Origin: CAIRDP01 sp037138335
GTDB lineage: Bacteria > Bacteroidota > Bacteroidia > Bacteroidales > FEN-979
Length of the DNA: 64,000 nucleotides
Direction of reading: 5' to 3'
NCBI GenBank assembly: GCA_037138335.1
Contig: JBAXIO010000002.1
Location: 186,001 to 250,000 of the forward strand
Shown: positions 1 through 9,209 of the stretch, one piece after another
How the letters are laid out: each line of letters starts with the position of its first letter
Position numbering within the stretch: the stretch's first letter is position 1
Notes under the pieces: model-generated
What the model was told of the DNA's origin: nothing
What the model saw: only the letters and a program-made list of their open reading frames with translations
Databases searched by the model: none
Program-made: the position numbers and the translations under genes

Positions 1-1030
1 TCCCGGCAAAAACATAGGTGCCGTGCCAGTAAATCGCACCGCACATCTCAAGATAACGTCCGAATGTATGGAAAAGCGGAAGGTAGCAAAGGAATGTCTC
101 ATCCCCGACCTCTGGGAGGGCCGCAGCCCGGGCAAAGCGCTTGGATACAATATTATAAACCGAGAAAGAAACTCCCTTGGGCAAACCGGTGCTTCCCGAG
201 GTGAACATGGTTGTTGCAACTTCATTGGTCGGTTTCAGCGGCCTGGCCGAAAGAAGGTTCTCAATCTCAGAACGGGAGATCTTTTTACATTCCTCCTGGA
301 GGTATTTGTTGGCAGATCCCTTCTTTGATCCCGGGCCCATGGTAAAGATACGGAAAGGCCGGGCGGTCAGCTGGCAGACTTTTTCGAGGACCGAAACTCT
401 CTGAGGCGTATCGGCAACGGCAATGTTGACCGAAAGTTTGTCAAACAACGGGGCCAGTATTTCAGCGCCAAAATGGGTGCTGAACGGAGAAACGAAAATC
501 CCGGAACAAAGGCAGGAAAGATCCACACAGGCTCCTTCAACGCAGTTCTCGGTGTAAAGTGCAATCCTTGGCTCCTCTTCAACGGCCATGTAAAAAACGG
601 CGGCAATCTCCCTAAGGTGGCGGTATATCTGCTCATAAGTCCAATCCACCGTGGGCGAAACCGACATGTCCCGGAAAAGGACCTGACGCGGGTGCTCGTT
701 TACCCTTTGGGCCAACAAGTCATTCAGCGAATACTGTGTCCTTTGCAGGACGGTGAACACTGTTTCTGCCCAGCGGTCTCTTTGCCCTTGATCAAGATTC
801 CGCAGGAAGCCTGGCCTGCCGGTCAAGTCAAGGAAATCCATCCAGGATCCCCTGCCGGGTAAACCGGCCGCGGGTTTTCTATGGGAAATGCCTGGTTTGG
901 GTTTGCGTTTTGCTGTCGAATGATCCCATGATGAAACCGCTGCTTCCGCCTCAGCCAGAACTTTAGATGCCAAAGCCTGCTTTTGCTTGTCTTTCGCATT
1001 CTTCCAGGAACCAAGTACTTCAGCCAGCAT
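1..1030 (-). CDS. AMP-binding (acyl-CoA synthetase-like) protein, 5' part only
   Basis: The minus strand stays open from an ATG at 1030 to the window edge, about 343 codons without a stop, so the C-terminus lies outside. The visible part has an N-terminal extension of about 75 residues, then a segment beginning LNDLLAQRVNEHPRQVLFRD typical of the start of an adenylate-forming domain, and the ATP/AMP-binding P-loop motif TMFTSGSTGLPKGV encoded near 170-215. A PLFHTFGR motif follows near the edge. Enzymes of this class activate carboxylic acids, usually fatty acids, as acyl-adenylates and then acyl-CoA. The substrate cannot be read from this portion. It is divergent from the aconitase gene, with a 94-base intergenic region between them. 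The adenylate-forming assignment is secure; the fatty-acid substrate is inferred. Confidence 0.8.
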   Translation of the reverse strand, partial: MLAEVLGSWKNAKDKQKQALASKVLAEAEAAVSSWDHSTAKRKPKPGISHRKPAAGLPGRGSWMDFLDLTGRPGFLRNLDQGQRDRWAETVFTVLQRTQYSLNDLLAQRVNEHPRQVLFRDMSVSPTVDWTYEQIYRHLREIAAVFYMAVEEEPRIALYTENCVEGACVDLSCLCSGIFVSPFSTHFGAEILAPLFDKLSVNIAVADTPQRVSVLEKVCQLTARPFRIFTMGPGSKKGSANKYLQEECKKISRSEIENLLSARPLKPTNEVATTMFTSGSTGLPKGVSFSVYNIVSKRFARAAALPEVGDETFLCYLPLFHTFGRYLEMCGAIYWHGTYVFAG

Positions 1031-1068
1031 TATTTTAAATTTAAATCAGAATGATTAAAGGAAACATG

Positions 1069-1076
1069 CAAATTTA
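1069..1076 (-). promoter_or_regulatory. Putative -7 element for the acyl-CoA synthetase gene
   Basis: On the minus strand this reads TAAATTTG, a perfect match to the Bacteroidota -7 consensus TAnnTTTG, 39 bases from the start codon. No convincing -33 TTG lies at the usual 19-21 base spacing, so support comes from one element and its position. Confidence 0.35.
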
Positions 1077-1090
1077 TTGATTCAAATTGT

Positions 1091-1098
1091 TAATTTTG
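1091..1098 (+). promoter_or_regulatory. Putative -7 element for the aconitase-citrate synthase genes
   Basis: TAATTTTG matches the Bacteroidota -7 consensus TAnnTTTG and lies 27 bases before the aconitase start in an AT-rich divergent intergenic region. No clear -33 motif is present. Confidence 0.35.
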
Positions 1099-1124
1099 AA
1101 TTCGAATAAAAGATATTTTTTTAC

Positions 1125-3383
1125 ATGTTGCTCAAATTAGAAAACATAGAGGCTATCTATAAGAAAATCAGTGCTTCTGTAGAAAAAGCCAGGAAGATAT
1201 TTAATCGGCCGTTAACACTTACCGAGAAGCTTTTATACGGGCATTTGTTTGATGCGGTTCCTGATAAACCCTATGATAAGGGGAAGGATTATGTGAATTT
1301 CCTTATCGACAGGGTGGCTATGCAGGATGCCACGGCCCAGATGGCGCTGCTCCAGTTTATGACTGCGGGAAGGACCACATCGGCCGTTCCGGCAACGGTT
1401 CATTGCGATCATCTTATTCTTGCCAGGGAAGGTGTAAGCCCTGACCTTGCATCAGCGCTTTCACAAAATGCCGAAGTGTACAATTTCCTGCAATCAGTTT
1501 CGGCTAAATACGGTATTGGTTTCTGGAAACCCGGTGCAGGCATCATCCACCAGGTGGTGTTTGAAAATTATGCTTTCCCCGGCCAGATGATGATAGGGAC
1601 AGATTCACATACCCCGAATGCAGGCGGCCTGGGGATGCTTGCCATTGGCGTTGGGGGTGCCGATGCGGTAGATGTGATGTCGGGAATCCCGCTCGAGCTT
1701 AAAATGCCGAAGATCATGGGAGTAGAGCTTACCGGCAGACTCAGCGGGTGGGTTTCGGCAAAAGATGTTATCCTGCTGCTCTCCGGCATACTTACGGTAA
1801 AGGGAGGTACAGGGTTCATCATCGAGTATTTCGGTGAAGGGGCCGAATCCCTTTCATGCACCGGAAAAGGTACTATCTGTAATATGGGCGCCGAAGTTGG
1901 GGCCACCTGCTCGGTTTTTCCATATGATGCCAGCATGAAGCGATACCTGGAATCAACCGGGCGCAAAGCCGTTGCCAACATCGCCAACCAGTATGCATCC
2001 TGTCTCAGGGCCGATCCTGAAGTTGCGGCTGATCCCGCAAAATATTACGACCAGGTCATCACAATAAACCTTTCGGAACTTGAGCCTTATGTGAACGGCC
2101 CGTTTACCCCCGACCTCGCCAACCCGGTCTCGGCACTGGCGGCTTTTCTCAAAGAGAATAATTATCCCGACACACTTGAGGTCGGGCTTATAGGTTCCTG
2201 CACCAACTCTTCATACGAAGACCTTTCAAGGGCCGCGTTCATTGCCCGCCAGGCAAAAGCCAAAAAACTGAACGTAAAATCAGGCTTTATCATCACGCCA
2301 GGCTCCGAACAGATCAGGTTTACCGCCGAAAGGGATGGCATTCTTGAAGCCTTTGACGAAATCGGAGGGGTCATCATGGCCAATGCCTGCGGCCCCTGTA
2401 TAGGCCAGTGGTCAAGGAAAATGGATGATCCCGGGAGGAAAAACTCCATTGTGACCTCATTTAACAGGAATTTCGCCAAGCGCAACGACGGCAATGCAGG
2501 CACGCATGCTTTCGTTGCATCCCCCGAAATGGTGACGGCCATGGCCCTTGCCGGGAGGCTTTCATTCAATCCTGCAAAAGATACTATTATAAATGCGGAT
2601 GGCATAGCGGTTATGCTCGACGAGCCTCAAGGTTACGAGCTGCCCCCAAAGGGTTTCGAAGTTGACGACCCGGGTTTCCTTGCCCCCCCCGACGATAGCG
2701 AAAATATAGTTGTTAAGGTGGATCCCGGCTCCGGCAGGCTGCAGCTCCTCGAGCCTTTCGATGCATGGGATGGAAAGGATATAAGGGGCATGCGCCTGCT
2801 TATCAAAGCACAGGGCAAGTGCACCACCGACCATATTTCAATGGCCGGGCCCTGGCTGAAATACCGCGGGCACCTCGACAAGATCTCCGACAATCTCCTG
2901 ATGGGCGCGGTCAATATATTCAACGGCAAAACCAATTCGGTCAGGAACGGGGTTACCGGTGAATATGCCGAAGTGTCAAAAACAGCAAGGTATTATAAAG
3001 CCAATGCCATCCCCTCACTGGTAATCGGCGATGAGAATTACGGAGAAGGGTCTTCACGTGAACATGCTGCGATGGAACCCAGGTACCTGGGAGTGAGAGC
3101 CGTCCTTGTAAGGTCTTTCGCAAGGATCCACGAGACCAACCTGAAAAAGCAGGGGATGCTGGCGCTTACCTTCGCCAATCCCTCTGATTATGATAAAATT
3201 CTCGAAGACGATGTATTTGACATCATCGGCCTTGAGACTTTTACACCTGGCAAACCGCTGAAACTGAAAATCCACCATGCCGGTGGAAGTACGGAGGAAA
3301 TACTCCTTAACCATACTTACAGCGACCTCCAGATCAAATGGTTCAAAGCAGGAAGCGCCCTGAATTTCATGAAAGAAAAGTAA
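1125..3383 (+). CDS. acn: Aconitate hydratase, mitochondrial-type
   Basis: This 752-residue protein is a full-length aconitase, which interconverts citrate and isocitrate in the cytoplasm. The three ligands of the [4Fe-4S] cluster are visible as C359 in GSCTNSSYED and C422/C425 in ACGPCIGQW. Their 63- and 3-residue spacing is the same as in mitochondrial aconitase. The C-terminal swivel domain carries GDENYGEGSSREHAA, the substrate-binding loop. The length and the MLLKLENIEAIYKKI start fit the mitochondrial-like type common in Bacteroidota rather than AcnA or AcnB. Citrate synthase follows 30 bases downstream on the same strand, so the pair makes the first two steps of the TCA cycle. No isocitrate dehydrogenase gene is next to them here. 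The -7 element at 1091 gives a short leader. Confidence 0.96.
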   Translation: MLLKLENIEAIYKKISASVEKARKIFNRPLTLTEKLLYGHLFDAVPDKPYDKGKDYVNFLIDRVAMQDATAQMALLQFMTAGRTTSAVPATVHCDHLILAREGVSPDLASALSQNAEVYNFLQSVSAKYGIGFWKPGAGIIHQVVFENYAFPGQMMIGTDSHTPNAGGLGMLAIGVGGADAVDVMSGIPLELKMPKIMGVELTGRLSGWVSAKDVILLLSGILTVKGGTGFIIEYFGEGAESLSCTGKGTICNMGAEVGATCSVFPYDASMKRYLESTGRKAVANIANQYASCLRADPEVAADPAKYYDQVITINLSELEPYVNGPFTPDLANPVSALAAFLKENNYPDTLEVGLIGSCTNSSYEDLSRAAFIARQAKAKKLNVKSGFIITPGSEQIRFTAERDGILEAFDEIGGVIMANACGPCIGQWSRKMDDPGRKNSIVTSFNRNFAKRNDGNAGTHAFVASPEMVTAMALAGRLSFNPAKDTIINADGIAVMLDEPQGYELPPKGFEVDDPGFLAPPDDSENIVVKVDPGSGRLQLLEPFDAWDGKDIRGMRLLIKAQGKCTTDHISMAGPWLKYRGHLDKISDNLLMGAVNIFNGKTNSVRNGVTGEYAEVSKTARYYKANAIPSLVIGDENYGEGSSREHAAMEPRYLGVRAVLVRSFARIHETNLKKQGMLALTFANPSDYDKILEDDVFDIIGLETFTPGKPLKLKIHHAGGSTEEILLNHTYSDLQIKWFKAGSALNFMKEK

Positions 3384-3391
3384 TAATTTTG
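3384..3391 (+). promoter_or_regulatory. Possible internal -7 element before citrate synthase
   Basis: TAATTTTG begins immediately after the aconitase stop and lies 22 bases before the citrate synthase ATG. It fits TAnnTTTG and could give a separate citrate synthase transcript, but there is no clear -33 partner and AT-rich gaps produce such matches by chance. Confidence 0.22.
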
Positions 3392-3413
3392 AATTTATAA
3401 CAAGCAGATTCAT

Positions 3414-4763
3414 ATGGATATACAGAAATTTATAACAGAGCATGCCCCTGAGACCCAGGCTTCATGCACTATTGACGAGCAGCTCTTCAAACAGTTTGAT
3501 GTGAAACGGGGCCTGCGTAACGCCGACCATACCGGTGTGCTTGTCGGGCTAACCAGGGTCGGCAGTGTAGTGGGATATGAGAAAATTGACGGCAAACTTG
3601 AGGCTATTGACGGTAAGCTTATCTATCGCGGGATTGATATAAACGATCTCGTTCATGGGACACAAACCGAGAAACGGCCCGGCTTCGACGAAACCGTTTT
3701 TCTCCTGCTATTCGGAAGGCTCCCTAAAGCCGCGGAACTGAAAGCCTTCAGTGAAGGCCTGGCCGAGCAGAGGGCCCTGCCCGAAAATTTCAACCGTGAC
3801 ATGATCCTCACCATGAAGGGCAAGGACATCATGAATATGATGGCCCGTTCGATCCTCGCCCTATACACCCTTGACGAGCAGGCCGACGATACTGAGATCC
3901 AGAATATCATCAGGCAATCGATAAGCCTTATCGCAAAGTTCCCCACCATTGCAGTGTATTCTTACCATGCAATGCGCCACCTGATTTATTATGATACCTT
4001 AAGTGTAAGGTACCCCGATAAAAAACTGGGCACGGCCGAGAATTTCCTGTATATGCTCAAGGGAAATGACTACACGCCACTTGAAGCCGAACTTCTCGAC
4101 CTCTGCCTTGTGCTCCATGCCGAACACGGAGGCGGTAACAATTCAACCTTTACCACCCGGGTCGTGAGTTCCAGCGGCACCGATACCTACTCGGCCATTG
4201 TTGCGGCCATCGGCTCCCTTAAAGGGCCCCTGCACGGAGGCGCTAACATCGAGGTCATCCACATGATGAACAACATCAAAGCCAATATCAAGAATTGGGG
4301 CAATGATGATGAAGTTACCGATTACCTCCGCAAGATCCTGAAGAAAGAAGCCTATGACAAAAGCGGAAAGATCTATGGTTTCGGGCATGCCGTATACACC
4401 GTTTCAGATCCCCGCGCCATCCTCCTGAAAGAAAAAGCCAGGCTGTTGTCAAAGGAAAAAGGACGCGAAAAGGAAATGGCGCTCTATGAAGCTATCGAGC
4501 GCATAGGACCTGAGATCTATTATGAATTCAAGGGAACCAGGGATAAACTCATCTCCCCGAATGTTGACTTCTACAGCGGTTTCGTTTACGAATGCATCAA
4601 GATACCCAAGGAACTGTATACCCCGCTTTTTGCTATATCCCGGATCTCAGGATGGTGTTCCCACCGGCTTGAAGAACTCATCAGCGGCCGCAGGATCATA
4701 CGCCCTGCATACAAGGCAGTTGAGCCCAGTAACAGCTACATCCCACTTACCGAGAGAGGTTAG
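3414..4763 (+). CDS. gltA: Citrate synthase
   Basis: This 449-residue protein condenses acetyl-CoA with oxaloacetate to form citrate. The catalytic residues are visible as H274 in GPLHGGAN, H325 in GFGHAVY and D385 in VDFYSGFVYE, and the C-terminal arginine-rich substrate region (GWCSHRLEEL) is present. It follows aconitase by 30 bases, consistent with co-transcription. Its last 17 bases overlap the 3' end of the convergent SDR gene, so both stop codons lie inside each other's coding sequence. A 2-methylcitrate synthase activity cannot be excluded from sequence, but pairing with aconitase favours the TCA-cycle enzyme. Confidence 0.96.
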   Translation: MDIQKFITEHAPETQASCTIDEQLFKQFDVKRGLRNADHTGVLVGLTRVGSVVGYEKIDGKLEAIDGKLIYRGIDINDLVHGTQTEKRPGFDETVFLLLFGRLPKAAELKAFSEGLAEQRALPENFNRDMILTMKGKDIMNMMARSILALYTLDEQADDTEIQNIIRQSISLIAKFPTIAVYSYHAMRHLIYYDTLSVRYPDKKLGTAENFLYMLKGNDYTPLEAELLDLCLVLHAEHGGGNNSTFTTRVVSSSGTDTYSAIVAAIGSLKGPLHGGANIEVIHMMNNIKANIKNWGNDDEVTDYLRKILKKEAYDKSGKIYGFGHAVYTVSDPRAILLKEKARLLSKEKGREKEMALYEAIERIGPEIYYEFKGTRDKLISPNVDFYSGFVYECIKIPKELYTPLFAISRISGWCSHRLEELISGRRIIRPAYKAVEPSNSYIPLTERG

Positions 4764-5532
4764 GGTAGATACTGCGCATCGTCCTGTTCACGAAGTAAGA
4801 AGAAAGTGAAGCAGGCAGCATCACAGAGAGGATGAAATAATTCAGGCGGTTTGCCCATCCGTGGATGCAAACCGCTTTTTTTCCGCACATCCTTATAGCA
4901 TACCCTGCAACCTTATCCGGATCAGCCATTCTCACAGGGCCGCCGGGTTTGCTTTCCAGGAATTTAGGCGTGTTGATTATCCCGGCGCAGCAAACACTTA
5001 TCCCGATATCCAATGGTTTAAACTCGTAATAGAGTGAACGCGCAAGTGAAATGAGAAATGCCTTGCTGGCTGCATAGGGAGTTACATAGACAGGTGACAG
5101 CAATCCGGCCAGGGATGACATTAACAGTATTTTTCCAGGTTTTTTTGCATCCCTGAGATACCTGGCAAAAGCATGCACAAGAAGCATCGTTGTGAGGTTG
5201 TTTACTTCAATGAACCTTTCGAGGTTCCCCGCATCATGTTCCAGGAAGGGTTTAACCTCCGACATGGCCGCACAATACACCAGCATCCGGCATCCTGTTT
5301 CCTCTACCTGGCCCATGCATATCTTCCAGGCATCCTCTCCGGCCAGGTCAATGCAAGATGTCAGGGTTTTAACCTTGTATTTTTTTTCGGCCTTTTCAGC
5401 GGTCTTCTTCAGCGCTTCCGGCTGCCGGTCAATAAGGACCAGGTTAAACCCTTGCTCAGCAAGGAGTGTGGTGAATGCCTCTCCCAAACCATCAGCCGAT
5501 CCTGCGATCATGGCCCATTGCCCTTCTTTCAT
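4747..5532 (-). CDS. Short-chain dehydrogenase/reductase (SDR)
   Basis: This is a 261-residue classical SDR. The N-terminal nucleotide-binding motif reads GSADGLG (a variant of TGxxxGxG), CAAM replaces the usual NAG, and the active site is seen as SSLAG followed by YAASK. I chose the ATG at 5532 over the TTG 27 bases upstream because an AGGAAA ribosome-binding sequence precedes it. The C-terminal stretch after residue 210 is hydrophobic and arginine-rich, as in membrane-associated ketoacyl-CoA or steroid-type reductases. It is convergent with citrate synthase, overlapping by 17 bases, and divergent from the DUF1214 operon, whose promoter lies just upstream. The substrate is unknown; a lipid substrate is plausible. 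Confidence 0.88.
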   Translation of the reverse strand: MKEGQWAMIAGSADGLGEAFTTLLAEQGFNLVLIDRQPEALKKTAEKAEKKYKVKTLTSCIDLAGEDAWKICMGQVEETGCRMLVYCAAMSEVKPFLEHDAGNLERFIEVNNLTTMLLVHAFARYLRDAKKPGKILLMSSLAGLLSPVYVTPYAASKAFLISLARSLYYEFKPLDIGISVCCAGIINTPKFLESKPGGPVRMADPDKVAGYAIRMCGKKAVCIHGWANRLNYFILSVMLPASLSSYFVNRTMRSIYPNLSR

Positions 5533-5549
5533 GATATTTCCTAAATTTG
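5518..5549 (+). promoter_or_regulatory. Bacteroidota-type promoter for the DUF1214 operon
   Basis: A -33-like TTG at 5518-5520 is separated by 21 bases from a perfect -7 element TAAATTTG at 5542-5549. Transcription would begin near 5556, which makes the ATG at 5580 the first usable start. The element overlaps the start of the divergent SDR gene. Confidence 0.5.
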
Positions 5550-5579
5550 CGGCCTGCAATAATACTTAAATTCCCGGGA

Positions 5580-6761
5580 ATGTCTAAGTTGCTTTTTTTC
5601 TTCCTCCGCTTAATGAAGGCCTGGCAATCCTTTATTTTAAGGATTAAAGGTAAGACTGCGGATGATATCCACCAGGAGCGTATCGTTTCGGGTAAGGCAT
5701 GGGATGAATTCTGCGATAACCTTAAAGCCGCCGGGGCCGCCCTGAAAATGCCGGGTACTCCAAAGGATGCTTTCAACCAGGCCGAAGGCTTGCGTTACCT
5801 GAGCCGCCTGACCAGGGGAGGGCTTGAAGCCTTCATGGAATACAACGACCCCGCATTTCCTGTCCTTAGGCGCACCGCCCATGAAACAATCAAACTGGGG
5901 GCCGATAACCCCGACAATTATTACTTCAACGCCCAGATCAGCGGGGAATATGAATACCGGCTTAAGGGAAAACGCAATACCGTCCATTACTTCGGGCTGT
6001 TCACCCAGAACGGGAATTACGGGACAACAGGCGGAATGGCGCCCTGTGCAGTCCTCGAGCATAATGAGATTCAATATGAGCCCGACGGCAGTTTTGAAGT
6101 CATCCTCAGCAGGGAAAAGAAAGGAAAGAACTGGCTTAAGATTGAGGAATCTACAAGCATGCTCATGCTTCGCCAGACCTTCCTCGACCGCTTTGCCGAA
6201 ACTCCGGCGGAAGTTTGCATAGAAAACCTTGACGGACGAATAAGTCCGGGCAATATTACACCGGCCATGGTGGATGAAGGACTTAAAACCGCATCCATGT
6301 TCGTGGGGGGTGCAGCCCTTATGTTTTCCAGCTGGGCTAAGGGATTCCGTGAGCACGCAAACAAACTGCCCCTGTTTGACCCGAAAAAATCAAACGATGC
6401 CGGGGGCGATGCCTCTATAATTTATTATCACAGCTACTGGAAGCTGGCTGCCGGCGAGTCTTTGATTATCGAAGTAAAACCGCCCGCCTGCGATTCCTGG
6501 AACTTCCAGCTGAACAATTACTGGTTGGAGTCGCTTGACTACCGGTATTTCACCATTTGCATAAACAAAGCTTCTGCAAAATATGAGCCTGACGGCTCCG
6601 TGAAGGTGGTTGTGGCACATTCAGACCCGGGTGTGCCGAACTGGATCAATACATGCGGGCATAACGAGGGAACCATGTTATGGCGCTGGTACCGCCTTGC
6701 CCCCGGTTCGGAAGCAATTGAACCGGCATGCAGGGTGATAAAAGACGGCAGTCGGTTATAA
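5580..6761 (+). CDS. DUF1214 domain-containing protein
   Basis: This is a 393-residue protein of unknown function. Its C-terminal 110 residues carry the DUF1214 signature: NYWLESLDYR, then GSVKVVVAHSDPG, then NWINTCGHNEGTMLWRWYRL. The family is probably beta-sandwich-rich and occurs next to sulfotransferases, SDRs and lipid or steroid genes in many bacteria. An open frame begins at a TTG at 5547, but the ATG at 5580 is preferred because the promoter places the transcript start near 5556. No signal peptide is clear, although the first 20 residues are hydrophobic. It heads a three-gene operon with the sulfotransferase (45-base gap) and an SDR. The biochemical role is not known. Confidence 0.8.
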   Translation: MSKLLFFFLRLMKAWQSFILRIKGKTADDIHQERIVSGKAWDEFCDNLKAAGAALKMPGTPKDAFNQAEGLRYLSRLTRGGLEAFMEYNDPAFPVLRRTAHETIKLGADNPDNYYFNAQISGEYEYRLKGKRNTVHYFGLFTQNGNYGTTGGMAPCAVLEHNEIQYEPDGSFEVILSREKKGKNWLKIEESTSMLMLRQTFLDRFAETPAEVCIENLDGRISPGNITPAMVDEGLKTASMFVGGAALMFSSWAKGFREHANKLPLFDPKKSNDAGGDASIIYYHSYWKLAAGESLIIEVKPPACDSWNFQLNNYWLESLDYRYFTICINKASAKYEPDGSVKVVVAHSDPGVPNWINTCGHNEGTMLWRWYRLAPGSEAIEPACRVIKDGSRL

Positions 6762-6783
6762 GCAGTCGGCAGTCGGCAGTCAG
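6747..6783 (+). repeat. Short CAGTCGG tandem repeat at a gene junction
   Basis: Four imperfect copies of a GCAGTCGG-like unit run across the end of the DUF1214 gene into the gap before the sulfotransferase gene. It resembles other simple arrays at gene junctions in this window, near 26735, 37692 and 58690. Confidence 0.5.
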
Positions 6784-6806
6784 TAAGGAAGAAATGAAAC
6801 GAAGTA

Positions 6807-8060
6807 ATGAACAATAAAAATTTCTCAAAAAGGCCGCTTTTATTCAGGGGCATAAACTCAGCATGGAAGGGAACCTATTTTCTCGGGACAAAAATAAAAC
6901 TTGACAAGGACGACCTGATCAGCAAAGCGAAAAAGCAAACCGGCCTGAATGACCTTGGCAGGGAGTTTTCGGATGAGCCGGTTGAACGCATGCTCAAATC
7001 CATCAATGAGGAAGCGAACCTTCATCCTGCAGGGCGGTTTATTACCAGGGAAAGACTGGCCAGTCTTATCAGCATCAGGCTGAGGGCAGAATATTTTTTT
7101 AAGAAGCACCCCGGAATACTTGAACAGGAGTTATACCCGGCCTGGATCATCGTAGGCCTTCAAAGGACAGGGACCACCAAACTTCACCGCCTGCTCGCGG
7201 TTGATCCGAACCACAGGGTTATACCCAGTTGGGAAGTTATCAATCCCATGCCGTTGAACCTTGATTACATGCCTTCGGGGGGTCATGAAGACCCGAAGAG
7301 GCTTAAGGTGGCCCGTACTTCAGTTAAGGCAGTGGAGCTCATGTCGCCGGGCTTCTTTGCTATCCATCCCATAGATGCCATCCAGCCTGAAGAGGATATT
7401 TTGATGCTGGATGTAAGTTTCCTCAGTACCACTACCGAGGCCATGATGAATGTCCCGTCGTATGCTGCCTGGCTTGAAACAACCGACCAGTCGCCTGCAT
7501 ATGAATATGCCGTTAAACTCCTGAAGTTCCTGCAATGGGCAAAACCGGCAAAGAGGTGGGTCCTGAAAACTCCCCATCATCTTGAGTTCCCTCATCTCAT
7601 CACGAAATATTTCAATGATGTGAAGTTTATCTGGCCCCACCGGAACATATACGAATCGGTTCCATCGTATTTAAGCATGCTCACTTATAATTACATGATG
7701 TTCAGTGATGATGTGGATGAACGGAAGATCGCGGCCCACTGGGTCAGGAAAACCGGTTACATGCTTGAACAGGCGCTGGATTTCAGGCTGAAAGGAAATA
7801 ACGGGGACAAGTTTCTCGATATTTATTACAAGGATCTCATCGGTGATTCGATGAAGGAGATGGGCAGGATCTATTCCATGGACGGGGGATTAAACCCGGC
7901 CCTGGTTGAGAGTTTCAGGCAACATGAGCTGGACCACCCTCACCGCAAGCATGGTATTCACCAGTACTCCCTTGGCGATTTCGGTCTTACCGAAGCCGAC
8001 ATTGACCGTCATACTTCGCATTACCAGGATTTTATGAAAGAGCATTATGGAAGAAAATAA
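6807..8060 (+). CDS. Sulfotransferase family protein
   Basis: This 417-residue cytoplasmic protein belongs to the sulfotransferase superfamily (Sulfotransfer_3-like), which transfers sulfate from PAPS to a hydroxyl group. The 5'-phosphosulfate-binding loop is GLQRTGTTKLHRLL at about residues 116-129. The 3'-phosphate-binding region follows as WVLKTPHHLEF and FIWPHRNIYESVPSY. The acceptor is not predictable; relatives in DUF1214/SDR clusters are suspected to act on lipids or steroids, which is inference. The gene begins 45 bases after the DUF1214 gene and overlaps the following SDR gene by 14 bases, which supports translational coupling. Confidence 0.88.
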   Translation: MNNKNFSKRPLLFRGINSAWKGTYFLGTKIKLDKDDLISKAKKQTGLNDLGREFSDEPVERMLKSINEEANLHPAGRFITRERLASLISIRLRAEYFFKKHPGILEQELYPAWIIVGLQRTGTTKLHRLLAVDPNHRVIPSWEVINPMPLNLDYMPSGGHEDPKRLKVARTSVKAVELMSPGFFAIHPIDAIQPEEDILMLDVSFLSTTTEAMMNVPSYAAWLETTDQSPAYEYAVKLLKFLQWAKPAKRWVLKTPHHLEFPHLITKYFNDVKFIWPHRNIYESVPSYLSMLTYNYMMFSDDVDERKIAAHWVRKTGYMLEQALDFRLKGNNGDKFLDIYYKDLIGDSMKEMGRIYSMDGGLNPALVESFRQHELDHPHRKHGIHQYSLGDFGLTEADIDRHTSHYQDFMKEHYGRK

Positions 8061-9147
8061 GCAGGAGAAATATAAAGACCCTTTCAGGGCGACGCTTACA
8101 GGCATCATGGACCTGTTTAAAAAGCAGGTAGCTGTCGGGACCATCAGTGATACCGACAGGCTTGACGGTAAGACCGTGGTTGTTGACGGGGCCAGTTCGG
8201 GCCTGGGTTTTGCCATTGCTGTTGAAGTTGCCAAACGAGGAGCGAAAACTATCATGGCCTGCAGGAGCGGAATTCCGGCAAAAGGGGAGGAGGTCAAAAA
8301 ACTCAGCGGGAACCAGGATGTTCACATGCTGAAGGTTGATTTCTCGGATGCCGTAAGCATTGAAAAGCTCGTGTCGGAATTAAAAGAGAAATTCTCACCT
8401 ATAGATATCCTGATCTGCAATGCAGGTGTGGTACCGAACAAAGCAAGGAAAACGCCCCAGGGGTTTGAAGAGATGTTCATGGTGAATTATTTCTCTAAGT
8501 TCCTTTACGTTACAGCCCTGATCGAAAACGGAAGCTTCGGCAGGATCGGATTTGAGGCCAGGGCGGTAAGGCCCAAGGCCGGTGATGCGCCCACAACCGT
8601 TATATCAAAGAACACTGATAAGGAAGCCCTCCCTGCCAACCCGGGCATAGTTTCAGAAAATAAGGGAGCAGCCATTCCGAGGATCATTTTCGTTTCCTCC
8701 GAATCACACAGGAACCCGGCAGCCATAAAATGGGATGATTTCGGGAAGTTCTCACCTTACGGTATCAAGCAGTCAATGGAGCATTACGGCCAGAATAAAC
8801 TCCTGCTGACAACTTTTGCCGTGGAATTGTCAAGAAGGCTCAACACAAATGGCCATACTGCAGCTTCGGTGTTTGCCCTATGCCCAGGTCCTGTCAATTC
8901 AAACATCGCCAGGGAAACGCCAAAAGTGTTCCAGCCACTGCTGAAAGTGGTCTTCAGGTTATTTTTCAAGTCGCCCAAAGATGCTGCAGCCCCGGTTATT
9001 TATTTTTCCGTATCAAAGGATGTGGAAGGGAAAGCTTTTAATTACCTTTTTCTTATGAATCGCAAAGACGTGGATTCCAAAGCAATGGATCTGGCCAACG
9101 GATTAAAATTATGGGAAATGTCATCCGCCTTCAGGAAAAATTTGTAA
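8047..9147 (+). CDS. SDR-family oxidoreductase (protochlorophyllide reductase-like group)
   Basis: This 366-residue NAD(P)-dependent oxidoreductase shows the cofactor motif DGASSGLG at about residues 48-55, ICNAGVV, a SSESH active-site serine region and the catalytic pair in YGQNK at about Y246/K250. It is longer than classical SDRs, with an N-terminal extension of about 40 residues and an insertion of about 55 residues after the NAG region, as in retinol-dehydrogenase or protochlorophyllide-reductase-like members. It overlaps the sulfotransferase gene by 14 bases, so it probably acts in the same unknown pathway. The substrate is not known. Confidence 0.87.
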   Translation: MEENKQEKYKDPFRATLTGIMDLFKKQVAVGTISDTDRLDGKTVVVDGASSGLGFAIAVEVAKRGAKTIMACRSGIPAKGEEVKKLSGNQDVHMLKVDFSDAVSIEKLVSELKEKFSPIDILICNAGVVPNKARKTPQGFEEMFMVNYFSKFLYVTALIENGSFGRIGFEARAVRPKAGDAPTTVISKNTDKEALPANPGIVSENKGAAIPRIIFVSSESHRNPAAIKWDDFGKFSPYGIKQSMEHYGQNKLLLTTFAVELSRRLNTNGHTAASVFALCPGPVNSNIARETPKVFQPLLKVVFRLFFKSPKDAAAPVIYFSVSKDVEGKAFNYLFLMNRKDVDSKAMDLANGLKLWEMSSAFRKNL

Positions 9148-9170
9148 TTTTGTACTTTAATTAAAATTTG
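9141..9170 (+). promoter_or_regulatory. Putative promoter for the small exported protein
   Basis: TTTG at 9141-9144 is followed after 17 bases by TAAAATTTG ending at 9170, a near match to the -7 element with one extra base. A second candidate -7, TAATTTTG, lies at 9145-9152. Either would start transcription shortly before the ATG at 9210. Confidence 0.35.
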
Positions 9171-9209
9171 AACGTTTATTAAATGTTAAATCATAAAACA
9201 GAACAATCG

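Noticed and set aside
1568..1987. Long open frame on the minus strand inside the aconitase gene
   Set aside because: It lies fully within a gene with all active-site residues, shows no known domain, and is explained by codon bias of the GC-rich coding strand.
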